Assembly: GCA_033721915.1 (NCBI GenBank)
Contig: JAWWAC010000007.1
Coordinates: 1 to 64,000 of the forward strand
Source of the DNA: REBR01 sp033721915
Lineage (GTDB): Bacteria > Pseudomonadota > Gammaproteobacteria > Pseudomonadales > Oleiphilaceae
Length of the DNA stretch: 64,000 nt
Direction of reading: 5' to 3'
Positions 53,593 to 62,465 of the stretch are shown here, one piece after another (the first letter of the stretch is position 1; every line of letters starts with the position of its first letter). The position numbers and the translations under genes were made by a program. The notes below the pieces were generated by a model. That model saw only the letters and a program-made list of their open reading frames with translations, searched no databases and was not told where the DNA came from.

Positions 53593-54505
53593 CCTGATAG
53601 AGCAGTCGGTTCTGATTGTCGATGATTCCGAGGACATTCATTATCTGGTGGGTGCCCGCCTGAAGTCCCAGAGGCTGAACCTGCTGCACGCTTACAGCGG
53701 CAATCAGGCTCTGGCGCTCGCCCGGGAAGAAAGGCCGGACCTGATGCTGCTGGATCTGGATATGCCGGACACAGACGGCATGACACTGTGCCGGCAGATC
53801 AAGGCGGATGAAGACCTGACGCAGATACCGGTGATTTTCCTCACCGGCACCATGGATACGGCCACCAAGGTGGAGGCGTTTGACCTGGGGGCGGTGGACT
53901 ACGTGACCAAGCCCTTTGACGCAGTGGAGCTCAAGGCCCGTGTTCGCTCTGCCCTTCGCACCAAGCGCTACCACGATCTGCTGGTGACAAAGGCCCAGAT
54001 CGATGCCCTGACCGGCCTCTGGAACCGGGGGCACTTCAACGATCAGCTGGCCGTGGAAACGGCGGTTCTGGAGCGTCACGGCCACTGCGTCTCGCTGCTG
54101 CTATTGGATGCCGACCACTTCAAACGGATCAATGACCAGTACGGACACCCCTTCGGCGACAGTGTTCTTCAGCGCATGGCTGCGGTGCTCAACAAATTCT
54201 CACGGGAGAGTGATGTGGTCTGTCGTTACGGCGGTGAGGAGTTTGCCATTATTCTCCGCCACACCGACTCGACGGGGGCTGGTGTGATCGCGGAACGCAT
54301 CCGCAGTGAGATCGCCGGACTGGTCTTCCATTCAGGCCAGGAGAAGATACAGGTAACGGCCAGCTTCGGCATTGCCGGCAGTGATGAGTGGGGCGAGGGA
54401 GAGCCATTGACGGGTGAGGCCATGCTGGCCACGGCCGACAAGGCTCTGTACCGGGCCAAGGCCAGTGGCCGTAACCGCGTTGCCTGGAGCCGTGACAGGG
54501 ACTGA
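53585..54505 (+). CDS. GGDEF response regulator (REC-GGDEF)
   Basis: This 306-aa protein has a canonical receiver (residues about 8-125; acidic pair D13-D14, acceptor D57 in LMLLDLDMP, and VTKPF) and a GGDEF domain (about 140-300) with DADHFKRINDQYG and RYGGEEF intact. It should be a diguanylate cyclase controlled by phosphorylation, comparable to PleD or WspR. The start is GTG with AGGAG eight bases upstream, inside the end of the hybrid kinase gene. The overlap indicates coupling to that kinase, with the Hpt domain as likely phosphodonor. Confidence 0.93.
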
Positions 54506-54541
54506 ACCCGGGCGGGGCCTGTCAGCGACTGGGCCGCTGAC

Positions 54542-55084
54542 TCAGTGGGGCTCTATAACGGCACAGGCAATGCGGGAGCCGGCACCGCCGATGGGCTGGT
54601 CCACGTGGTTGTCCGGGTTCTCGTGGATCACCAGTGCGGCGCCGTCCTCATCCAGGATCTTCGCCCCATAGCTGCCGTCCAGGCTGGCACGGGGGTTGAA
54701 CAGCTCGGCCCAGCCATAGCCGTTGTCATGGACATAGAAGTTGTTGAAATCCCCGGCGTCCGGCCCTTCCTCGTTCATCAGGCCGTGCTTTTTGCCATCC
54801 GGGTTCAGGTGCCCCCCTGAGTCCTTGAAGCCGGCTTCGTGATCCTCGCAGGTGCCCTTGCCGTGGATATGAATGGCTTTCTTCCCCTCAGGAAGACCCT
54901 CGATCTCCAGTGTCACCAGAACGCCGTTGGGGCCCTGGTCCATATGGGCTTCCCCCACGGCATTGCCCTCGTTGTCATGGAAGTTGGCATGGGCTGAGAG
55001 CCCGCCGTAGTCGTGCCCGGCCAGTGCCGGGCTGGCCAGTAATCCGGCAAGACTGATGGTGGCGATAAACGGTTTGAGATTCAT
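54542..55084 (-). CDS. sodC: Periplasmic Cu,Zn superoxide dismutase
   Basis: SodC removes superoxide in the periplasm. The 180-aa product has a signal peptide (FIATISLAGLLASPALA, cleavage near residue 22). The metal-binding set is complete: IHIHGKGTC with two Cu ligands near residue 72, then HEAGF, GGHLNP and KKHG with the bridging and Zn His residues, DAGD with the Zn Asp, and LVIHENPDNH with the last Cu ligand. The pair of cysteines (GTCED and IACAV) forms the usual disulfide. The ATG has AAAAGGAG upstream. It is divergent from the universal stress protein gene across a region with a tandem repeat. Confidence 0.95.
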   Translation of the reverse strand: MNLKPFIATISLAGLLASPALAGHDYGGLSAHANFHDNEGNAVGEAHMDQGPNGVLVTLEIEGLPEGKKAIHIHGKGTCEDHEAGFKDSGGHLNPDGKKHGLMNEEGPDAGDFNNFYVHDNGYGWAELFNPRASLDGSYGAKILDEDGAALVIHENPDNHVDQPIGGAGSRIACAVIEPH

Positions 55085-55144
55085 GTTTATAACTCCTTTT
55101 CATAAATTCATGCAGTAATGTAATTGGCAGTAATCACGCCAGAA

Positions 55145-55194
55145 CGTGCCAGTGTTTGTATACTGCAGTAGAGCGTGCCAGTGTTTGTATACTG
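55145..55194. repeat. Two-copy direct repeat between sodC and the usp gene
   Basis: A 21-bp unit (C plus GTGCCAGTGTTTGTATACTG) occurs exactly twice, at 55145-55165 and 55174-55194, with an 8-bp gap and a 29-bp period. Each unit contains CAGT...ACTG symmetry. Two identical sites in a divergent promoter region suggest tandem binding sites for a regulator of sodC, the stress protein, or both. Confidence 0.6.
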
Positions 55195-55251
55195 TCGTAA
55201 AGAAGGCCCGGATTCACAAGGTCAATGACACTCTCTGTCCAAGGAGGCCCT

Positions 55252-56064
55252 ATGTTCAAGCAGGTTATCGTTGGTGTGGACTTTTCCGAAGCCTGGCAGG
55301 AACTGGAAAAACGGCTTCAGCCCCTGTTGCAGTTGCTGGGTGTACAGCAGGTCACACTGGTGTATGTGCACAAGACGCTGCGCTGGCAGAAGGAGTCCCC
55401 GGAGGAAGGGGCCAGCCAATTAAGCCATCTACGCCAGCTGGCAGAGGATTTGGGTAAGGCCTACGGACTGCCGGTGGCCCACGAGTTCCGCCGTGGCATG
55501 CCCGCCAGTGAGCTGATCGAATGCGCCCGTGAAAGACAGGCGGACGGGGTGATTGTGGGCAACTCCAGCCATTCCGTGTACCGGGATTTCATACTGGGCA
55601 ATGTCACCCTCAATGTGGCCCGATTGGCCCAGATACCGGAGGTGGTGTTGCCGGTGGATGCCACCGGCACCACGGAACAGTCCCCGCTGCTGCTGGCCAC
55701 AGACGGCTCCGAGGCGGCCAGCCGGGCGGAATCCCTGTTTGCCGGGCTGATCGGTGGCCACAACAGCGGGGAGGTGGTGATGGTCAGCGATGGCGATAGT
55801 GAGCCGCTGTCTCCCGAAGAGCTGGAAAAAGGCCGGGCAATGGCGGACAGTCTGGGCAAAGACATGCCACTAAGGACGCTGCAGGGAGACCCGGCCACAG
55901 AGCTGACCCGCTATGCCAGGGAGTGCAGTGCACGCCTGATGGTGATGGGCAAGCGGGGTGAGACGGATATGCGTGAGCTGCCACTGGGCAGCACGGCCGA
56001 GTCGGTACTGCGGCTGGCCGTTACCCCCGTTATGCTGGTTCCGCAGCATATTGTCCGAAGCTGA
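55252..56064 (+). CDS. Tandem-domain universal stress protein
   Basis: This 270-aa cytoplasmic protein has two UspA-like domains. The first begins FKQVIVGVDFSEAW and ends with a degenerate ATP loop (VGNSSHSVYRDFILGN). The second begins PLLLATDGSEAASRA near residue 143 and has the nucleotide-binding pattern MGKRGETDMRELPLGSTAESVL in its core GKRG and LGST elements. Only the second site looks able to bind ATP. AAGGAGG lies just upstream of the ATG. The divergent sodC and the shared repeat-bearing promoter fit a stress role. Confidence 0.88.
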   Translation: MFKQVIVGVDFSEAWQELEKRLQPLLQLLGVQQVTLVYVHKTLRWQKESPEEGASQLSHLRQLAEDLGKAYGLPVAHEFRRGMPASELIECARERQADGVIVGNSSHSVYRDFILGNVTLNVARLAQIPEVVLPVDATGTTEQSPLLLATDGSEAASRAESLFAGLIGGHNSGEVVMVSDGDSEPLSPEELEKGRAMADSLGKDMPLRTLQGDPATELTRYARECSARLMVMGKRGETDMRELPLGSTAESVLRLAVTPVMLVPQHIVRS

Positions 56065-56297
56065 GCCTGCCCTCTACCCGGCACCAGGGCCGAGTCCGCC
56101 CTGGTGTATGGGGCCTGTGTGACCTCGCTCTCTGGCAATTTGTCATGAAAACCCTGCGATCTTTGTCGAAAAAGGCCTTAAAACTTTCGTTCTTCATTTC
56201 TCGCCATTGATCACAAATCCATCAGTTCCCCGTGGACCCTCACTGCGCCTGCTCATTATTGTTGATGCTGACAATAAGAAGTCAGGGAGATGTGATT

Positions 56298-58682
56298 ATG
56301 AGGGTTCTACTGCGAACAGGTCTGATCCTGGGTTTTGTGGTGCTGTCAGGCTGCGGTGGTGGCAGTGGCGGTGGCGGTGGTGATGACAGGAAAACCACCT
56401 CACCCGGAGACAATCCGCCGGAAGAAGTCACTCCGGTTGCGGACTGCACCATCAATGGCGTGATCGCCGGCGGCATGGAACAGGCGCTGGTGGAAGCCGC
56501 CCGCTACGACGGCAGCGGCTGGAATGCCGTGGGCGAGCCGGTGCGCAGTGACGGACAGGGCCGCTTCACGCTGGCATTGCCGGAAATGGAACAGCCACTG
56601 CGTGTGCGCATCAGCAGCACCCCGGAGAGTCTGCGCCGCTGTGACGCGCCCTCCGGCTGTAACGGCGTGGCACAGGGAGAGCGCTTCAGCCCGGACAGCG
56701 GTTACACACTGAGCACACTGGTTCCCACGGACGGTGGCTGCCCCGTGGCGTCCGGCACGCTGGTGGTCAGTCCCATGACCACCATGGCCGCCCACTGGGC
56801 CGGGCAGCTGCCGCCGGGGCTGAGCAATGCCTCCACGGAACTGTCGCTGTCGCGCATGGGCCAGCTTCTGGGCCTGGCCGGCAGCCCCGCCACCACGGCG
56901 CCGGCGGACCTGTCCCATGGGCAGTCCGTGGCGGATGCCTCAACCGGCGCCCGTCGTCACGCCTATTTGTCCGCGGCCTTTGATGAACTGGCCCAGTCCT
57001 CCCAGTGGACCGTGTCCGAGCTGTCCGAGGGGGCGGCGGTGATGTTCAGCGCACTGGGCGGGCAGCTGCCCATCGCCGCTGTGGACCTGGAAGGCGGACC
57101 TGTGGCGGAGTCCCTCAGGGCGCTGGGTCTGGACCCGGAGTCCGTCTGGCCGGACCTGGAGCAGACCAATGTGACGGTACCGGGGCTTGAGAGCCTGCTG
57201 GCGGCCGCGGCCACCGTGGCCGAGAGCATCCGCCCCGGCAGCGACGACGCCGCCGAGGTCGCGGTACTGCTGGACCCCTGGGAGTCCCGCAGCGTGACCG
57301 CAATGGTGGGCAGCGCACGCCACTCGCAACAGGATCTGGACCAGGCCATGTCACTGGTGGAGGAGATCCTGGTCTATCGCGACCAGGCCATCGCCGGTGC
57401 CGATTCCGTGCACCCGGACCACCGCGGACTGGGCTGGCTGTACGCCGATGAACAGGCCCGTACCGACACCGCAGACATGCTGGGTGTTCTGGGAGAGGCC
57501 CTGGGGTTTGCGGTGGATGCCGCCCTTTGCGTGCCTGAGAGAAAGAACGGTGGCTCCTGCGACGTGGATCCTCCCTACGCCACTCTGGTGGAGGATTCCG
57601 GAAAGACTTTCTGGAGGAGCGGCTCACTGATGATTCAGGGTGAGCGTTCAGGCCAGCAGGTGGACCTGGTGTTCAGTGCGGAAGATATCCGCGACCTGGT
57701 GACCGGTGAAGGGCAGATGCCGATTACCATGGAGGGCCAGATTGTTAACGATACCGCCGAACTGACACTGGACCTGCGGCTGGACATGGACTTGGGTGAC
57801 AACGATCTGTCCGGCTTTAACGAACTCAGCACGGTGGAATTTGCCAACGCGGAGATTCGTGACCCGCTGATTGAAGAGCTGCTGGCGCATCTGCGGGCCG
57901 CGATCACTTTCACCGGGGACTTCAGCCTGGTTGCCCGGGACGAGAGCATGGGTGAATACCGCATCAGCAATATCGACACCCGGCTGTGGCTGGACCGCTC
58001 CGTGCTGACACAGGGCACCGATGGCCCCCTTCTGGATATCCGGGTGGTCAGCGGCGAGCGGGTCAACCCCGCCGGCGAGACCCTCTCCACGCTGGACGGG
58101 CAGGATGGCCTGCGCCTGACACTGGAGGATGCCATCCGGTTCTCCACCGCTTTTGTCAGCGACCGGCTCGGACTGCCCCCGGTGACGGTGGTCGCCAACA
58201 GCGAGCTGGAAGGCGGCGAGGAACTGGTGGCGGTGATGGAAGACCTGCTGGACACACTGCTCTCCGGGGAAGGGGATCTGGCGGATCTGGACCTGGAGCC
58301 GCTGATGGCGGTGCTGACACCGGATCTGCTGGACTTCCAGGGGGAGGCGACAGTCTCCGTGGCGGACACGGAAAAAGGCCAGCGTGACTTCGGACTGAGC
58401 CAGGCCCCCCAGGGCGGTCTGGCCATCACCGGCGCCAACAGCCAGTCCACGGCCATGGTGCTGCACCTGCCGGGCCTGTACGGGGCGATTTCCCGTGGCG
58501 AAGGGGTCCTGGCCACGGTGCATCCGGGGCTGATGGAGGATGACTGGATGCTGGCGCGAGTGGACGGCACCTCAGAGACCATCGCCCCCTTCGAGCGGTC
58601 CCTCGAGGACAATCGGGTGGGCAATCTGATCGAGCTGCTGATCCCCCTGTTCGAGGCACTGGTGCCTGAAGAGGAACAGTAA
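56298..58682 (+). CDS. Large orphan lipoprotein
   Basis: I do not recognise this 794-aa protein. It has a lipoprotein signal (MRVLLRTGLILGFVVLSGC in parts RVLLRTGLILGF and LSGC), so the mature protein starts at Cys with a glycine-rich, flexible linker GGGSGGGGGDD. The N-terminal part (about 45-150) has short strands and paired cysteines, with a form like a carboxypeptidase-regulatory beta-sandwich. The middle is helical and acidic. The C-terminal half contains many strand-like segments. Overall it is strongly acidic. The start has AGGGAG ten bases upstream. It stands alone, ended by a strong terminator. Confidence 0.65.
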   Translation: MRVLLRTGLILGFVVLSGCGGGSGGGGGDDRKTTSPGDNPPEEVTPVADCTINGVIAGGMEQALVEAARYDGSGWNAVGEPVRSDGQGRFTLALPEMEQPLRVRISSTPESLRRCDAPSGCNGVAQGERFSPDSGYTLSTLVPTDGGCPVASGTLVVSPMTTMAAHWAGQLPPGLSNASTELSLSRMGQLLGLAGSPATTAPADLSHGQSVADASTGARRHAYLSAAFDELAQSSQWTVSELSEGAAVMFSALGGQLPIAAVDLEGGPVAESLRALGLDPESVWPDLEQTNVTVPGLESLLAAAATVAESIRPGSDDAAEVAVLLDPWESRSVTAMVGSARHSQQDLDQAMSLVEEILVYRDQAIAGADSVHPDHRGLGWLYADEQARTDTADMLGVLGEALGFAVDAALCVPERKNGGSCDVDPPYATLVEDSGKTFWRSGSLMIQGERSGQQVDLVFSAEDIRDLVTGEGQMPITMEGQIVNDTAELTLDLRLDMDLGDNDLSGFNELSTVEFANAEIRDPLIEELLAHLRAAITFTGDFSLVARDESMGEYRISNIDTRLWLDRSVLTQGTDGPLLDIRVVSGERVNPAGETLSTLDGQDGLRLTLEDAIRFSTAFVSDRLGLPPVTVVANSELEGGEELVAVMEDLLDTLLSGEGDLADLDLEPLMAVLTPDLLDFQGEATVSVADTEKGQRDFGLSQAPQGGLAITGANSQSTAMVLHLPGLYGAISRGEGVLATVHPGLMEDDWMLARVDGTSETIAPFERSLEDNRVGNLIELLIPLFEALVPEEEQ

Positions 58683-58733
58683 CGACCCTCCAGCCGGGCT
58701 TCACCCCAGCGGGTGCGGCCCGGTGTGTTTCAG

Positions 58734-58774
58734 ACCATAAAAAAACGCTGTCCATGACAGCGTTTTTTTATGGT
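58734..58774. terminator. Bidirectional Rho-independent terminator
   Basis: A perfect 19-bp inverted repeat with a CAT loop: the core AACGCTGTC-CAT-GACAGCGTT is flanked by A-runs on the left and T-runs on the right. It therefore reads as a terminator in both directions, for the lipoprotein gene and for the convergent porin-like gene. Confidence 0.93.
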
Positions 58775-58804
58775 ACTTCGCACTCAAGCGGGAAACAGCA
58801 TCCC

Positions 58805-59632
58805 TTAAAACCGCACCCGTGCCTGTCCGGAGAGGCTGTCGGCCACCCGTGACGGGTTGTTGTCCAGGGATTTCTCCCAGCGGTACTCCACGGAGAGGCT
58901 GATCAGGCGGGTGAGGAAGAGTTCGGTGCTGACCCGGGGGGAGACGTTCTCCTCCTGGCGGTTGCTGGAAATGTTGATGCCGGTGCCGATGCTGATGTGG
59001 CGGTTGTAGTAGAGCTCGGCGCTCAGGTCGGTGATGGTGCTTTTGAGGGGGTTGTCCACCAGCTCCTGCACCAGCTCCAGGTTCAGTGCGCCGCCCCCTT
59101 CCGTCTGGTGGAAAAACTTGGTGGTCACGGCGACCACGGGGCGCTGGAAGTGGTCCGGGCTGTTCCAGGTGACGCCGGCGGTCAGGCGCAGTTGCGGCAG
59201 GCTCTGTGGCACCAGCCCCAGCACGATGCCAAATCCGGTATCGTTGCCCTCATCCAGTTCCGGCTGGGCGAACTTGCGCACATGGGTCACCTGTGCCGCA
59301 CCGTACATGCCCGGTATGTAGTAATAGTCCGCCCCCAGGCGATAGATCTCCTGGAAGGTGTCGTCCTCGTACTCGTAGCTGGCATGGATGGCGGTGGCCC
59401 GGTTCACAAAGGCCAGCTCCTTGAGGGGGTGACAGCAGGTGCGCACCGGCTGGGGGTAATAGATGGCCTGGAAGTGGCCACGGTTGCGATCCTCCGGTGT
59501 GTCCTCCGGGAACGCCAGGGGCTGGAAACCCAGTTGGGTCTCCCACTGATAGTCGTGGTCGTAATCGTAGGCCAGAGCCGGTGAGGCGCTCAGTGCTGCC
59601 ACCATCATCAGCAGGTGCGCTTTGCGGTTCAT
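58805..59632 (-). CDS. Porin-like outer-membrane beta-barrel protein
   Basis: This 275-aa protein has a signal peptide (LLMMVAALSASPALA, cleavage near residue 21) and a mature part dominated by alternating strands, ending with QARVRF, the C-terminal Phe expected of outer-membrane barrels. It is a paralogue of the next gene upstream. Shared elements include PVRT..HPL near residue 62, SYEYEDD versus SYRHEDE, and NSPDHFQ near residue 157. This resembles the putative porin family found in Gammaproteobacteria. The substrate is unknown. The gene converges with the lipoprotein gene over a bidirectional terminator. Confidence 0.75.
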   Translation of the reverse strand: MNRKAHLLMMVAALSASPALAYDYDHDYQWETQLGFQPLAFPEDTPEDRNRGHFQAIYYPQPVRTCCHPLKELAFVNRATAIHASYEYEDDTFQEIYRLGADYYYIPGMYGAAQVTHVRKFAQPELDEGNDTGFGIVLGLVPQSLPQLRLTAGVTWNSPDHFQRPVVAVTTKFFHQTEGGGALNLELVQELVDNPLKSTITDLSAELYYNRHISIGTGINISSNRQEENVSPRVSTELFLTRLISLSVEYRWEKSLDNNPSRVADSLSGQARVRF

Positions 59633-59986
59633 TAGGGGGTGTCCTCCTTGCTCGGGCCTGATGATGCATCAGCCGGTTACGTCACAGGCACTGGCGGATG
59701 GGCCCGTTATCCAGCCATCGGGTTGCCGTCGTTTGTTAACAGGACGCCCGGTCAAAGACACAATCTGCCATGACAGGGCGCCACAGGCAGTGCGTTATGC
59801 ACGGTTCTGGCCAACGGATGTCACTGTTGTGACGGAATTGGAACACGAAGGACCCATTAATGGGTTGTCCCACTTAACGTTTACTGCAATCGGTGGGGCG
59901 ATCTGGCCTTCAGGGTCAAGGGAGGGGCTTTAAAGAGGCAGGGCGCTCCGGCAAAGGCCGGAGGCCCAGGTCAACCGGGTCGCTTT
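59633..59986. other. Intergenic region between the two porin-like genes
   Basis: About 354 bp without a supported gene. CTCCGGC-AAAG-GCCGGAG at 59946-59963 is a 7-bp hairpin just after the upstream porin-like gene. On that strand it is followed by a pyrimidine-rich CGCCCTGCCTCTTT and may end its transcript. The rest probably holds the promoter of the downstream copy. Confidence 0.45.
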
Positions 59987-60805
59987 TCAGAAGCGGGCCC
60001 GTGCGGTGAGTGAGAGAATATCCGCCTCTACGGAGGGGATATTGTTGAAGGAAGCGTCCAGTGTGTAATCCACCGCAGCACTGAACAGCGGCGTGAGAAA
60101 GACCTCGCTGCCAAAGGTGAACGCGGTATTGTCGTCCGCGTCGTTGTCGACGCGCTGGCCTCCCAGGCCGACACTGATGCTGTTGGTGAGGAAGTAATCC
60201 CCCCGTACATCCAGCACCGTGGTGTCATTGTCGTCATCCACGATGTCGTAACGGGCTTCCAGACTCAGTGCGGTGCCGGCCTGCATGGACTGTACCCATT
60301 TGCCGCCAAAACGCAGCACGTCTTCCTGGAAGTGGTCCGGGCTGTCAAGGGCCCCGCCCACGGTAAGACGCAGACTCTGCAACTGCGGCGGCAGCCAGCC
60401 AATATCCACGGCGGCACCGGTATTGCTGGATTCCGCGTTACTGCCCCCTCCGCCGAAGTCTTCCACATGGTTGACTTCCACGCGCCCGTAGAAGTCCTGC
60501 ACATAGCCTTCAGCGCCGACACGGACCTTGTCCTCGTGGCTTTCATCCTCGTGCCGATAACTGAGAAAGAGGTTGTCGGAACGCTCCAGATAGGCCGCCT
60601 CAGCCAGTGGATGGCCCGCCGTACGCACCGGTAACAGATGAAAGCGACCCTCCACAGCGCCCCGGTCGCGGCTGACGACTCCCGGCCGGTCAAAATCCAG
60701 GTTCTGGTAATTCAGCAGGCCTTCCACCTGATAATCCTGTGCCGACACCATGGCGGGTGTGGCGCTGATGGCGGCAATGGCGAGAGTGAGTGCGGTTTTT
60801 TTCAT
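59987..60805 (-). CDS. Porin-like outer-membrane beta-barrel protein (paralogue)
   Basis: This 272-aa protein has a signal peptide (MKKTALTLAIAAISATPAMVSA) and a mature part of alternating strands ending in TARARF, with the terminal Phe of outer-membrane barrels. PVRTAGHPLAEAAYLERS, LSYRHEDES and DSPDHFQEDV align with the neighbouring porin-like protein, so the pair arose by duplication. The second ATG is taken as the start because AGGAGG is seven bases upstream of it; the first ATG (60811) touches the ribosome site. Many Asp residues in the loops give it an acidic surface. The substrate is unknown. Confidence 0.75.
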   Translation of the reverse strand: MKKTALTLAIAAISATPAMVSAQDYQVEGLLNYQNLDFDRPGVVSRDRGAVEGRFHLLPVRTAGHPLAEAAYLERSDNLFLSYRHEDESHEDKVRVGAEGYVQDFYGRVEVNHVEDFGGGGSNAESSNTGAAVDIGWLPPQLQSLRLTVGGALDSPDHFQEDVLRFGGKWVQSMQAGTALSLEARYDIVDDDNDTTVLDVRGDYFLTNSISVGLGGQRVDNDADDNTAFTFGSEVFLTPLFSAAVDYTLDASFNNIPSVEADILSLTARARF

Positions 60806-61115
60806 GGTCATTCCTCCTTATTGGATGGCCTGCCACCCCGGGTTGCGGGGCTGGGACAGGCTGTGCTTCTTGCACTAACTGCAGCAGAATGGACAAGCAC
60901 TTGAATGCTTCGGGTGACAGCGTGTTTGTCCTCCTGAGACACCCTTCCGGCAAAGCTGTTACGGTCACGGAGCCCACTGCCGGAGTTGAATGGGCTAGAA
61001 TTCAGGCTTACCGGCGCAGGCCCTGATCCCGTCACCGTATTCCGGACCCATGGCACAAGGGAACACCGGCTGCCCATTCAGTGCAGTATCGTCAACTTGG
61101 ACAAAAGGTATGGCA
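60806..61115. other. Divergent region between the porin-like gene and the MFS transporter
   Basis: About 310 bp without a supported gene between divergent starts. It should hold both promoters. TTGCACTAACTGCAGCAG near 60870 includes a CTGCAG palindrome. I saw no clear -10/-35 pair, repeat or RNA gene. Confidence 0.4.
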
Positions 61116-62444
61116 ATGGTTCCTGCAAGCACACTGGCGCCGAAGCGGGAGATTTTCGGCTGGGCCATGTTCGATTTCGCCAATCAGGGCTATACCCTGC
61201 TGATTATCACGGTGGTGTTCGGGGACCTCTTTACCCGGGTCATTGTGGGGGACGCCCCGGATTACCGGCTGGGCAATCTGCTCTGGAGCCTGTCACTGGC
61301 ACTGAGTTACCTGATGGTGGTGGTGTCCAATCCCCTGTGCGGGGCCATCATGGACTTTACCCGCAGCCGCAAGCGCTTTCTGTTTATCAGCTACCTGGCC
61401 ACGGTGGTGGCCACGGGGCTGCTGTACTTTGTGGAGCCCGGCTGGATTGTGCCGGCCATGGTGCTGATTATTGTCTCCAATTTTGCCTACGCCATGGGGG
61501 AGGGGTTTATCTCCAGCTTCCTGCCGGACCTGGGCTCGCGGGACGATCTGGGCTGGATTTCCGGCCTTGGCTGGGGGCTTGGCTATATCGGCGGCCTGGT
61601 GGCCACTGCCTTCACCCTGTTTTACCTGGGGGAGGTGACGGCGGAGAACTACGACACCATCCGCTGGGTGGGGCCTTTTGCCGCCGTGTTCTTCCTGCTG
61701 GCGGCCATTCCCACCTTCGCTTTTCTGCGGGAAAGGGGAGAGGCCCACCCGCTGCCTGCCGGTCAGTCACTGATGGCGGCGGGCATGGCCCGTCTGACGC
61801 GGACCCTGTCCGAGGTGGGGCAGTTCCGGGACCTGCGCAGCCTGCTGATCTCGGTGTTCTTCACCATGGCGGGCATCTACATCATCATCAGCTTTTCCTT
61901 TATCTATGGGGCACAGGTGATCGGCTGGGAGGACTCGGTGCGCAACCTGATGTTTATCACGGTGCAGATCACCGCCGCCGTAGGGGCCATTGGCTTTGGT
62001 TATATCCAGAGCCGCATCGGTGCCCGCACCACCTACCTCATCACACTGGGGCTCTGGCTGCTGGCCATACTGGCGATCTGGCAGACACCGGCCCTGACAA
62101 CCCTGGCCGGGCACTGGCTCGGGGTTGACTGGGAGGCCCAGTATGTCTTTCTTTTTGCCGGCGTGCTCTCCGGGCTGAGTCTCGGTTCCGCCCAGTCCGC
62201 CGGGCGTGCCCTGGTGGGCGTGCTCACACCAACGGGCAAGGCGGCGGAGTTTTTCGGCTTCTGGGGCACCGCCTCCAAGCTGGCGGCCATTTTCGGCATA
62301 CTGGGGCTGGGGCTGATTCAGTGGGTGCTGGGGCTGGCGGATGCCATCCTGTTCTGCCTGGTGCTGTTTGTACTGGCCATTATCGCGGTGCTGCCCGTGA
62401 ACGAGGCCCGTGGCCGTCAGGTGGCGGAAGACTGGCGGGAATAG
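61116..62444 (+). CDS. UMF1-type MFS transporter
   Basis: This 442-aa inner-membrane protein belongs to the UMF1 (Atg22-like) branch of the major facilitator superfamily. The family start REIFGWAMFDFANQGY is near residue 11. It continues with NPLCGAIMDFTRSRKRFLF near residue 82 (MFS loop 2-3), SSFLPDLGS near residue 135, GWGLGYIGGL, and in the second half SLGSAQSAGRALVGVLTPTGKAAEFFGFW near residue 348 (parts LGSAQSAGRAL and KAAEFFGFW). Twelve helices fit. I chose the ATG seven bases after AAAAGG; another ATG two codons earlier is possible. The substrate is unknown. Confidence 0.87.
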   Translation: MVPASTLAPKREIFGWAMFDFANQGYTLLIITVVFGDLFTRVIVGDAPDYRLGNLLWSLSLALSYLMVVVSNPLCGAIMDFTRSRKRFLFISYLATVVATGLLYFVEPGWIVPAMVLIIVSNFAYAMGEGFISSFLPDLGSRDDLGWISGLGWGLGYIGGLVATAFTLFYLGEVTAENYDTIRWVGPFAAVFFLLAAIPTFAFLRERGEAHPLPAGQSLMAAGMARLTRTLSEVGQFRDLRSLLISVFFTMAGIYIIISFSFIYGAQVIGWEDSVRNLMFITVQITAAVGAIGFGYIQSRIGARTTYLITLGLWLLAILAIWQTPALTTLAGHWLGVDWEAQYVFLFAGVLSGLSLGSAQSAGRALVGVLTPTGKAAEFFGFWGTASKLAAIFGILGLGLIQWVLGLADAILFCLVLFVLAIIAVLPVNEARGRQVAEDWRE

Positions 62445-62465
62445 CCCCGCCCCTGACGGCGGCTT

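Noticed and set aside
55145..55194. Tandem repeat as a minimal CRISPR array or LexA box
   Set aside because: Only two units with an 8-bp gap, no cas genes, and no CTG-N10-CAG match for LexA.
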